In this document: positions 33,761-41,301 of the stretch, in pieces
How the letters are laid out: each line of letters begins with the position of its first letter
How positions within the stretch are numbered: the stretch's first letter is position 1
Assembly: GCA_050944455.1 (NCBI GenBank)
Contig: JBMNRC010000004.1
Span: forward strand, 62,001-126,000
Direction of reading: 5' to 3'
DNA length: 64,000 nucleotides
Origin: Anthropogastromicrobium sp050944455
Lineage (GTDB): Bacteria; Bacillota; Clostridia; Lachnospirales; Lachnospiraceae
The notes under the pieces: generated by a model
The model's database searches: none
What the model saw: the letters and a program-made list of their open reading frames with translations, nothing else
What the model was told of the DNA's origin: nothing
Translations under genes and position numbers: made by a program

Positions 33761-36700
33761 ATGGCAGAAATGAAAATTCGCGAAATTGCAAAAGAATGCA
33801 AAAGAAGCAGCAGTGAGATCATCCAGATCTGCGTGCGGAGCGGGCTGAGGAATGTGACAGAGGAAACCGTGCTTTCCGACAATTCCGTAAAGAATATCCG
33901 CGCGATTCTGGCGCGCAGGGCCGCCGACGAGGCGAAAAAGGCAAAGGAAGAAGCCGCGGAGGCTGCGAAGAACACTGCTGCCGTAAAGAAAAAGCCGCGT
34001 GTCGTGATCTTCGGGAAAGGCGCGGCAGTCCGCAAAAAGCCTGCCGCGGCGGAGAAACCCGCGGAAACCGCTGCGGGTACGGCGGCGAGGGCTCCGGAGA
34101 CAGCGGAAACCCAGGTGAAGAGCACCGCGGCGGTCGTAAAGCAGAAAGAAAATGCGGCTTCCGTTATGGAGAAAACCGCGGCGGCAGCCGCGCCGGAATC
34201 CGCAAAGTCCGCGGAGAGCACTTCCGCAAAGCCGGCGGCAGAGCCTGCGAAGACGGCAGCGGAAAAACCGGCGGAGGCAAAACCTAAGGCAGAGCAGACT
34301 GTGAACGCGGAAAGCCGGGTTTCCACACCCGCGGCAGCGGACGCGAAGGCTCCGGCCGGTCACGCGGCATCTTCCGCGCCTGTTCAGGGAACCGGCGCTT
34401 CGGATGTACAGACCAGAAGAACCGACAGACGGTCCGGCGACGAAAGAACTCCGGAGGAGCGCCAGAACCGCGTGTACGGCACGGACAGCGCGAATGGCCA
34501 GAGAAGCAGAAACGGCCAGGGTTACGGTGAGCGGAGCGCAAACCGCGCCGGCGGCCAGGGAGGATCCTACGGGAGCAGGCAGGGCCAGGGCTACGGAGAG
34601 AGAGGAGCAAACCGTGCCGGCGGCCAGGGAAGCTCATACGGGAACCGTCAGAACCAGGGCTATGGTGACAGAACCGGCAGGAGCTCTTACGGCGACAGAG
34701 GCGGAAGCCGCTACAGCCAGGGAGGATCCTACGGGAGCAGGCAGGGCCAGGGCTACGGCGACAGAACCGGCCAGGGTTCCTACGGCGACAGAGGCGGAAG
34801 CCGCTACGGCCAGGGAGGTACCTACGGGAACCGTCAGGGCCAGGGTTCCTACGGCGCCCGCGGCGGAAGAACCGGACGCCCGTACTCTTCTGACGGCCAG
34901 GGCCGCTCCTTCGGCGGCGGATATGCCGGGAGAAAACCGGGATCCGGCGCGGCAGGCGGAAACCGCTTCGGCATGGGCGGCGGGCTTTCCAAAAACGAGA
35001 GCCGCGGCGGCAAGCCGATGAACAAGAAAGAGCGCGAGCTTCGAGAGAAGACAAAACAGGACGGGCTTGAGCGCGAGGAGCGCTACGGCGAAGACGGCGT
35101 GATGCGCCGGACGCACAACAGCCATAAGCCGCAGCCCGCTCAGCCGAAACAGCCGGCAAAGAAGGAGGAGGTCATCAAGACGCTCACCCTTCCGGAGAGC
35201 CTTACGATCGGCGAACTGGCTGAGAAGATGAAGAAGAAGCCCGCCGAACTGATCAAGGACCAGTTCATGAAGGGCAACGTCTACACGATCAATACCCAGC
35301 TGACCTATGACCAGGCTGAGGAAATCGCGATCGACTACGATATCATCTGCGAGAAGGAAGAGAAGGTCGACGTCATTGCCGAACTGCTGAAGGATACCGA
35401 GGACGCTCCCGAAACCCTGGTTCCGAGGCCTCCGGTGGTCTGCGTCATGGGTCACGTAGACCACGGCAAGACCTCCCTGCTGGACGCGATCCGTTCCTCC
35501 CACGTCACGGAAGGCGAGAAGGGCGGCATCACGCAGAAGATCGGCGCTTACACGGTCAACGTGAAGGGTCAGCAGATCACTTTCCTGGATACGCCGGGCC
35601 ACGAAGCTTTCACCGCCATGAGAATGAGAGGCGCCCAGGCGACGGATATCGCCGTCCTGGTCGTCGCCGCGGATGACGGCGTCATGCCGCAGACCATCGA
35701 AGCGATCAACCACGCCAGAGCCGCCAAGGTGGACATCATCGTCGCGGTCAACAAGATCGATAAGCCGGGAGCCAACATTGACCTGGTCAAGAAGGAACTC
35801 TCCGAGCAGGGCCTCGTTCCGGAGGACTGGGGCGGCAGCACGATCTTCTGCCCGGTTTCCGCGAAAACCCACGAAGGAATCGACAACCTGCTGGATATGA
35901 TCCTGCTGGATGCCGAGGTCCTGGAACTCAAAGCCAATCCGAACCGCAAGGCAAGGGGCATCATCATCGAGGCCCAGCTGGACAAGGGCAGAGGTCCGGT
36001 GGCCACCGTCCTGGTGCAGAAGGGAACGCTTCACGTCGGGGATACCATCGCGGCAGGGGCCAGCTATGGCAAAGTCCGCGCGATGATCGACGACAGGCAC
36101 CGCCGCGTGAAGGAAGCCGGGCCTTCGACCCCGGTCGAAGTCGTCGGGCTTTCGGCTGTTCCGGAGGCGGGTGAAATCCTGGTTCAGACGGACAGCGAGA
36201 AGGATGCCAGAAGCTTTGCCGAGACCTTCATCAAGAAAGACCGTGAGAAGCTGCTTGCGGAGACCCGCAGCCAGCTTACTCTGGAGAATCTCAACGAGCA
36301 GATCCGGGAGGGCAGCCTGAAGGAGCTCAACCTGATCATCAAGGCTGATGTCCAGGGTTCTGTCGAGGCCCTGAAGCAGTCCCTGCTCAAGCTGACCAAC
36401 GACGAAGTCGCCGTCAGGATCATCCACAGCGGCGTCGGCGCCATCAATGAATCCGACGTCATCCTCGCTTCCGCATCCGACGCGGTCATCATCGGCTTCT
36501 CCGTGAAGCCCGATTCGCTGGCAAGGCAGGTTGCGGACAGGGAGAAGGTGGAGATCCGCCTGTACAGCGTCATCTACCAGGTAATCGCCGACGTGGAATC
36601 GGCAATGAAGGGCATGCTTGCCCCGGTCTACGAGGAGAAGGTAACCGGACACGCCGAAATCCGCCAGATCTTCAAGTCCAGCTCCGCCGGGACGATCGGA

Positions 36701-36925
36701 GGTTCCTATGTCACCGACGGCGTCATCCAGAGAGGGTGCAAGGTACGGATCTCCCGCGAAGGAAAGCAGATCTTCGAGGGGAACCTGGCTTCGCTCAAGA
36801 GATTCAAGGACGACGTCAAGGAGGTGCGCGAGGGCTTCGAGTGCGGCCTTGTCTTCGAGAAGTTCTCGGATATTGCCGAGGGAGATATCGTCGAAGCCTA
36901 TATCATGCAGGAGGTACCCAGGTAA
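33761..36925 (+). CDS. infB: Translation initiation factor IF-2 with Gly/Tyr/Arg-rich repeat region
   Basis: GTPase that places initiator tRNA on the 30S subunit. At 1054 residues it is long for a Firmicute. Order: first IF2_N domain (1-50), Lys/Ala/Glu/Pro-rich linker (50-215), Gly/Tyr/Arg/Gln-rich repeats (about 250-375), second IF2_N-like domain (477-530, LTIGELAEKMKKKPAELIK), G domain (about 555-725) with G1 GHVDHGKT, G3 DTPGHE and G4 NKID, then domains II-IV ending in EAYIMQEVPR. The start at ATG 33761 is 8 bases behind ylxQ. The catalytic part is fully conserved; only the linker is unusual. Confidence 0.97.
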   Translation: MAEMKIREIAKECKRSSSEIIQICVRSGLRNVTEETVLSDNSVKNIRAILARRAADEAKKAKEEAAEAAKNTAAVKKKPRVVIFGKGAAVRKKPAAAEKPAETAAGTAARAPETAETQVKSTAAVVKQKENAASVMEKTAAAAAPESAKSAESTSAKPAAEPAKTAAEKPAEAKPKAEQTVNAESRVSTPAAADAKAPAGHAASSAPVQGTGASDVQTRRTDRRSGDERTPEERQNRVYGTDSANGQRSRNGQGYGERSANRAGGQGGSYGSRQGQGYGERGANRAGGQGSSYGNRQNQGYGDRTGRSSYGDRGGSRYSQGGSYGSRQGQGYGDRTGQGSYGDRGGSRYGQGGTYGNRQGQGSYGARGGRTGRPYSSDGQGRSFGGGYAGRKPGSGAAGGNRFGMGGGLSKNESRGGKPMNKKERELREKTKQDGLEREERYGEDGVMRRTHNSHKPQPAQPKQPAKKEEVIKTLTLPESLTIGELAEKMKKKPAELIKDQFMKGNVYTINTQLTYDQAEEIAIDYDIICEKEEKVDVIAELLKDTEDAPETLVPRPPVVCVMGHVDHGKTSLLDAIRSSHVTEGEKGGITQKIGAYTVNVKGQQITFLDTPGHEAFTAMRMRGAQATDIAVLVVAADDGVMPQTIEAINHARAAKVDIIVAVNKIDKPGANIDLVKKELSEQGLVPEDWGGSTIFCPVSAKTHEGIDNLLDMILLDAEVLELKANPNRKARGIIIEAQLDKGRGPVATVLVQKGTLHVGDTIAAGASYGKVRAMIDDRHRRVKEAGPSTPVEVVGLSAVPEAGEILVQTDSEKDARSFAETFIKKDREKLLAETRSQLTLENLNEQIREGSLKELNLIIKADVQGSVEALKQSLLKLTNDEVAVRIIHSGVGAINESDVILASASDAVIIGFSVKPDSLARQVADREKVEIRLYSVIYQVIADVESAMKGMLAPVYEEKVTGHAEIRQIFKSSSAGTIGGSYVTDGVIQRGCKVRISREGKQIFEGNLASLKRFKDDVKEVREGFECGLVFEKFSDIAEGDIVEAYIMQEVPR
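34520..34843 (+). repeat. Tandem repeats encoding GYG(E/D)R units inside infB
   Basis: Two 23-residue units beginning GYGERSANRAGGQG and GYGERGANRAGGQG (residues 254-276 and 277-299) are followed by two 31-residue units beginning GYGDRTG (300-330 and 331-361). Each ends in SYG(S/N)RQ(G/N)Q. At the DNA level they are diverged 69- and 93-bp direct repeats, in frame. Confidence 0.88.
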
Positions 36926-37447
36926 TTGCGCAAGAACAGTGTAAAAAATTTCCGCATCAATTCTGAAGTCGCGAGGGAGATTTCCCGCATTATCAGCCGG
37001 GAAATCAAGGATCCGAGAATCGACCCGATGACTTCGGTGGTGCGGGCGGAAGTGACGGCGGACCTCAAGTACTGCAAGGTATACGTCAGTATCCTGGGCA
37101 GTGAGGAAGCCAGAAAAAATACGATGGCGGGACTCCGGAGCGCGACTCCCTTTATCCGCCACATGCTCGCCGAAACCGTCAATCTGCGGCTTACTCCGGA
37201 AATCACGTTCATTGAGGACGAGTCCATCGAGTACGGCGTCCGCATGACCAACCTGATCAATCAGGTGACGGCCAAAGACCGCGCGGACGAGATTGCCAGG
37301 GGCGAAGATCCCGACGCGGTGAAACCGGAAGGCGGAGCCGGCCCGGAAACTGAGGGACCTGAAGGCGGAGCCGGCCCGGAAACTGAGGGACCTGAAGGCG
37401 GAGCCGGCCCGGAAACTGAGGGACCTGAAGGCGGAAAAGCGGAGTAA
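36926..37447 (+). CDS. rbfA: Ribosome-binding factor A
   Basis: Cold-shock 30S maturation factor. It starts at TTG 36926, directly after the infB TAA, with AGGAGG inside the infB end. Residues 1-118 are the KH-like RbfA core (NFRINSEVAREISRIISREIKDPRI and YVSILGSEEARKNTMAGL). The C-terminus carries three 11-residue repeats EGGAGPETEGP followed by EGGKAE, which is not part of the family. These come from a 33-bp tandem repeat in the DNA. Confidence 0.94.
   Translation: MRKNSVKNFRINSEVAREISRIISREIKDPRIDPMTSVVRAEVTADLKYCKVYVSILGSEEARKNTMAGLRSATPFIRHMLAETVNLRLTPEITFIEDESIEYGVRMTNLINQVTAKDRADEIARGEDPDAVKPEGGAGPETEGPEGGAGPETEGPEGGAGPETEGPEGGKAE
37328..37435 (+). repeat. 33-bp tandem repeat at the 3' end of rbfA
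   Basis: Three perfect 33-bp copies (37328-37360, 37361-37393, 37394-37426) and the first 9 bases of a fourth. The unit is a multiple of three and keeps the frame. The sequence identity of copies suggests recent expansion by slippage. Confidence 0.95.
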
Positions 37448-37560
37448 GCCGGGCCGTTCTACGGCCCGGAACGCACCCGCACGGAAAGTAAATAATCTCG
37501 CTGCCCGGCCGGGTGCCGGGCTGACGCCGGCCGTCCTGAGAAGAAGCCGGCTGTATGAAG

Positions 37561-37587
37561 GCCGGGAGGAATGCCTCCCGGCTTTTC
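37561..37587 (+). terminator. Intra-operon terminator or attenuator before nrnA
   Basis: A perfect 9-bp stem GCCGGGAGG (37561-37569) and CCTCCCGGC (37574-37582) with an AATG loop is followed by TTTTCC. It ends only 19 bases before the nrnA start and just upstream of its ribosome binding site. Confidence 0.8.
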
Positions 37588-37605
37588 CTGACAGAAAGGA
37601 AAAGT

Positions 37606-38565
37606 ATGCGAACAAGACTGGACGAACTGCTCGGGGGAGCCCTGCATATCGCGGTGTGCGGCCACATCCGCCCGGACGGCGACTGTATCGGCAGCACGCT
37701 GGGGCTCAGGGCGTATGTCAGGGCAATCAGGCCGGAGATCCGCACGGACGTGTGGCTGGACGAGTTTCCGGATTCGTACCGGATGCTTCCCGGCTCTGAT
37801 TCCGTCAATACCGGAAATCCTGAGGAGAAACCCGATATCCTGTTTGTGCTCGACTGCTCGGAGATGGCGAGAATCGGAAGAGGCAGAGAACTGGCGGCTG
37901 CCGCCGGGAAAACGGTGTGCGTCGACCATCACATGACAAACGGGGGATTCGCGGACGAAAACATCATCTACCCGGATTACAGTTCCGCCTGCGAGGTTCT
38001 CTACACCCTGATGGATGAAGGGAGAATGGACCGGGACACGGCGATGTGCCTCTACACCGGGATCGCTTCGGACACCGGCGTTTTTCAGTATTCCAGCGTG
38101 ACGGAGGACACCATGCGCCGGGCGGGGAAACTGATCTCGTTCGGGTTTGATTTCCCGAAGATCCTGACGGAAACGCATTTTGAGGTGAAATTTACCCACC
38201 AGAAGCTCACGGCGCTCGCCCTGGAGAGGATGGAATACACGGAAGACAAGCGCGGAGTCGTGAGTATCCTCAGCCTGGGGGATTACGAAAAACTTCACAG
38301 CAGCGTGATGGAGACCGACGGAATCGTGGAGCAGATGCGGTACACCCGGGGTATTGACTATTCGGTGCTGTTTTATGAAACGGAACCCGGTCTGTACAAA
38401 ATCAGTTTCCGGTCCAAGGGAGAGACCAACGTCGGGGAGGCGGCAAAACTCCTCGGCGGAGGCGGACACCGGCTGGCTTCGGGAGCGTCGCTCAAAGGCC
38501 TCAGTTATGATCAGATGAAGGAGCGCACGGAGCAGGCGATCGGGGAGACGCGCAAAGATGGCTGA
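37606..38565 (+). CDS. nrnA: DHH family phosphoesterase NrnA (nanoRNase/pAp phosphatase)
   Basis: Degrades 2-5 nt RNA oligomers and dephosphorylates pAp. The 319-residue protein has the DHH-domain metal motifs GHIRPDGDCIGS, DCSEMARIG and VDHHMTN, then the DHHA1 domain with GGGGHRLASGASLKG. The start at ATG 37606 follows CAGAAAGGAAAAG. It overlaps truB by eight bases at its 3' end. Its place between rbfA and truB is the Firmicutes arrangement. Confidence 0.95.
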   Translation: MRTRLDELLGGALHIAVCGHIRPDGDCIGSTLGLRAYVRAIRPEIRTDVWLDEFPDSYRMLPGSDSVNTGNPEEKPDILFVLDCSEMARIGRGRELAAAAGKTVCVDHHMTNGGFADENIIYPDYSSACEVLYTLMDEGRMDRDTAMCLYTGIASDTGVFQYSSVTEDTMRRAGKLISFGFDFPKILTETHFEVKFTHQKLTALALERMEYTEDKRGVVSILSLGDYEKLHSSVMETDGIVEQMRYTRGIDYSVLFYETEPGLYKISFRSKGETNVGEAAKLLGGGGHRLASGASLKGLSYDQMKERTEQAIGETRKDG

Positions 38566-39454
38566 CGGTTTTCTTCCTGTCTACAAAGAACAGGGTTTTA
38601 CTTCCATGGATGCCGTCGCGAAACTGCGAGGTATTCTTCACACAAAAAAGATCGGCCACGCGGGAACGCTCGACCCCATGGCCGAGGGAGTGCTGCTCAC
38701 CGCGGTGGGCAGCGCGACCCGCGCGATCAGCCTCCTGCCGGTCCGGGACAAGGAGTACATCGCAGGGATCCGGCTGGGAACAGCGACCGACACTGAGGAT
38801 ATCTGGGGAAATGTCACTGAGCAGTCGGATAACATTGTTCCAAAACAGGACCTCGAGGCTGCGATCCTGTCCTTTCAGGGCGGTTATGACCAGGTTCCGC
38901 CGATGGTATCGGCCAAAAAGGTCGGAGGCAGGAAACTCTACCAGCTCGCCCGCGAGGGGAAAACCGTGGAGAGAAAACCGGTCCGCGTGGAGATCCCTGA
39001 AATCGAGATTCTTTCGGCGGGGCAGAATACCGCTGAATTCCGCGTGCGCTGCTCGGAAGGAACCTACATCCGGTCTCTCTGCCGCGACATCGGCGCAAAG
39101 CTTTCCATGCCTGCCTGCATGAGCCGGCTGACGAGAACGGAGGCCTGCGGAGTCAGGATCAGCCAGGCGCTCACGCTCTCCCGGATCCAGGAGCTGGCGG
39201 ATGCCGGAACCATTGCTGATAACATTGTTTCAATACCGGATATGCTCGGGAGCTATCCGGGCGTAACAGTCTCGCAGGACTGGACGATGAAGGTCCTGAA
39301 CGGGTCGGCGTTCCCCCGTCAGGCAGTCTGCGGGAGCGGGGGAACCGGAGGACCGCTGTGCCGGGTGTTCCTTTCCGACGGCAGATTTCAGGGAGTGTAC
39401 CGGAAAGAAGGAGACATTTACATGCCGGTAAAAATTCTGGGAGGTCGCAATTGA
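38558..39454 (+). CDS. truB: tRNA pseudouridine-55 synthase
   Basis: Makes pseudouridine in the T loop of tRNAs. The 298-residue protein shows the catalytic aspartate D39 in GHAGTLDPMAEGVL, the KEYIAGIRLGTATDTED motif and the RCSEGTYIRSLCRDIG block, with a C-terminal PUA-like extension. It overlaps nrnA at the start; its TGA stop overlaps the TTG start of ribF (TTGA). Confidence 0.96.
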   Translation: MADGFLPVYKEQGFTSMDAVAKLRGILHTKKIGHAGTLDPMAEGVLLTAVGSATRAISLLPVRDKEYIAGIRLGTATDTEDIWGNVTEQSDNIVPKQDLEAAILSFQGGYDQVPPMVSAKKVGGRKLYQLAREGKTVERKPVRVEIPEIEILSAGQNTAEFRVRCSEGTYIRSLCRDIGAKLSMPACMSRLTRTEACGVRISQALTLSRIQELADAGTIADNIVSIPDMLGSYPGVTVSQDWTMKVLNGSAFPRQAVCGSGGTGGPLCRVFLSDGRFQGVYRKEGDIYMPVKILGGRN

Positions 39455-40410
39455 TCAGAATACATGAATTCAACGCGGAGTCTTCCCGGGTGCTTTCGGG
39501 AGGGACTTCCGTGACGATCGGAAAGTTTGACGGAGTCCACCGCGGCCATCAGCTGCTGCTGGCGGAAGCCCGAAGCTCGGCGCTGGCGTACACGGTGCGG
39601 CATCCGGGCCATCCGGCACGGACCTGCGCATTCACCTTTATCGAGAAGGACGCGCGGATTCCGGAGCATTCCAGAATTCAGACGGCGGAAGAGCGGGCAC
39701 AGTCGATTCAGGAGGCAGGCGCCGATATTCTGGTGGAATACCCGTTCGGCCGCGAGGAGATGAACATGGAACCCGGCGATTTCGTCCGTGAAATCCTCCT
39801 GGACCGTCTTCACATGAAAGCGCTGACGGTCGGAACGGATTTCCGGTTCGGCCATGAGCGGAGGGGAACGCCCGCGCTCCTTGCGCGGATGGCGCCTGAC
39901 ATGGGATTCACACTGAAAGTGATTCCGAAGGTCAGGTATCAGGGTGAGGAAATCAGCAGCACCCGCATCCGCGAATGCCTGGAACAGGGCCGGATGGAGG
40001 ATGCCCGGCAGATGATGGGGCATCCCTACTCGGTCACTTCCGCAGTCCTCCACGGAAAAGAACTCGGGAGGACGCTCGATTTTCCGACCCTGAATCTCGC
40101 GGCGCCCGCGGAAAAAATCCTGCCCCCGTTCGGCGTGTATTTCTGCAGGGTGAAAATCGGGGACCGCTGGTACGACAGCGTGGCCAATCTCGGAGTGCAG
40201 CCCACTGTCGCGGAGCATCATCTGTGGCTGGAATGCAATGTCCTGGATTTCAGCGGGGAAGTGTACGGACAGACTGTGACAGCGCAGCTTCTGTCTTTTG
40301 AGCGGCCGGAGAGAAAGTTTTCGGGTGTGGAAGAACTGAAAAGCACGGTGATGAACGACCGGGCAAATGCCGAAAAGTATTTCAGCGATAAAAACAGCGC
40401 CGTCTGCTGA
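39451..40410 (+). CDS. ribF: Bifunctional riboflavin kinase/FAD synthetase
   Basis: Converts riboflavin to FMN and then FAD. The TTG start at 39451 overlaps the truB stop and follows GGGAGG; this gives 319 residues, the usual length. The N-terminal nucleotidyltransferase domain has VTIGKFDGVHRGHQ and the SSTRIRECLEQG motif; the C-terminal kinase domain has GRTLDFPTLNLAAP and the PTV..HLWLECNVLDF block. No FMN riboswitch is visible. It ends the operon that began at rimP. Confidence 0.96.
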   Translation: MIRIHEFNAESSRVLSGGTSVTIGKFDGVHRGHQLLLAEARSSALAYTVRHPGHPARTCAFTFIEKDARIPEHSRIQTAEERAQSIQEAGADILVEYPFGREEMNMEPGDFVREILLDRLHMKALTVGTDFRFGHERRGTPALLARMAPDMGFTLKVIPKVRYQGEEISSTRIRECLEQGRMEDARQMMGHPYSVTSAVLHGKELGRTLDFPTLNLAAPAEKILPPFGVYFCRVKIGDRWYDSVANLGVQPTVAEHHLWLECNVLDFSGEVYGQTVTAQLLSFERPERKFSGVEELKSTVMNDRANAEKYFSDKNSAVC

Positions 40411-40607
40411 ACCGCGGGCAGACCGGCCGGGTCCGGCCGGCTGTACCGGGAATGCGGCGCGCTGGAATGAAACTTCGGCTGACGGCCGGAGCCGGATGAC
40501 AGGCGGCCGGAGTCCCGGATTTTTCCAGGCTGCGGGAATCCGCCCGGAGCAGGCAGGTTCCCGGTGGGCAATGAGCGCAGAATTTTACGCGGAAGCATGT
40601 GAATTTC
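40411..40607 (+). other. Spacer between ribF and the rpsO promoter
   Basis: GC-rich stretch holding a short hairpin CCGGCC/GGCCGG near 40423-40440 without a T run. A GGATTTTTCC element lies near 40517. No convincing gene or terminator is seen. Confidence 0.45.
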
Positions 40608-40636
40608 TTGACAGAAACGAAACGGCATGATATATT
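40608..40636 (+). promoter_or_regulatory. Sigma-A promoter of rpsO
   Basis: Consensus TTGACA (40608-40613) and TATATT (40631-40636) are spaced by 17 bp. A leader of about 85 bases precedes rpsO, where S15 autoregulation would act. Confidence 0.88.
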
Positions 40637-40728
40637 TCTTAAGGTTTTCGCCCGGGCCCAGCAGAAGGTACTCCGGCCGCTGCCTGGTCCGCGGTATGCG
40701 AAACAGAATAATAAGGAGGTAATCATCC

Positions 40729-40995
40729 ATGATTACAAAAGAAAAGAAAGCAGAGATCATCAAAGAGTACGCCAGAACCCCGCAGGATACGGGTTCGCCT
40801 GAAGTACAGATCGCTATTCTCACCGAGAGAATCAACGAGCTCACCGAGCACCTGAAGAACAACCCCAACGATCACCATTCCAGAAGAGGCCTTCTGATGA
40901 TGGTAGGCCAGAGAAGGGGAATGCTGGAGTATCTTGCGTCCAAGGATATCAATGCTTACCGTGAGCTGATCAAGAAACTGGGCATCAGAAAGTAA
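40729..40995 (+). CDS. rpsO: 30S ribosomal protein S15
   Basis: Primary 16S rRNA-binding protein. The 88-residue length is exact for the family. The blocks DTGSPEVQIAILTERINELTEHL and HHSRRGLLMMVGQRRGMLEYL are diagnostic. The ribosome binding site AAGGAGGT is strong. pnp follows after a structured 306-base spacer, the conserved rpsO-pnp order. Confidence 0.98.
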   Translation: MITKEKKAEIIKEYARTPQDTGSPEVQIAILTERINELTEHLKNNPNDHHSRRGLLMMVGQRRGMLEYLASKDINAYRELIKKLGIRK

Positions 40996-41015
40996 TTTCA
41001 TAACACGGTTTATGC

Positions 41016-41058
41016 TGTCCGCGCCTGCCCGGGTGTCTGCACCCGGACTGCGCGGACA
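41016..41058 (+). promoter_or_regulatory. Large hairpin in the rpsO-pnp spacer
   Basis: TGTCCGCGC (41016-41024) pairs with GCGCGGACA (41050-41058), and inside it CCGGGTG pairs with CACCCGG around a TCTG loop. No T run follows, so it is an RNA-processing type structure. A second stem, TTCCGCGG/CCGCGGAA, lies at 41139-41160. The rest of the 306-base spacer shows no gene. Confidence 0.75.
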
Positions 41059-41301
41059 ATTGCATATCTTACATTTTCATGCGGGGAACGCTGACGCATT
41101 TCCCGAGACCACTGAAGCGGGCATCTTCAGCCCCGTGTTTCCGCGGCAGAGCCCGCGGAAGGCCGTCTGCGGCAGAGGCGGGACGGCAGCGGCAGGGGAA
41201 GAGAACAAAGGTGCCAGGTTCAGTAGTTTCGGGGAGCCGTTTTCGGCTGCAGGGCAGTTCCTCCGCTGCAGGCAGAAGGCCTGAGAAGGAGAAGAAACAA
41301 G

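Noticed and set aside
37328..37435. 33-bp repeats as a CRISPR array
   Set aside because: The copies are directly adjacent without spacers and lie in frame in rbfA.
34634..37615. A 993-codon open frame antisense to infB and rbfA
   Set aside because: It spans two well-defined sense genes; its repeats are the reverse reading of the IF2 and RbfA repeats.
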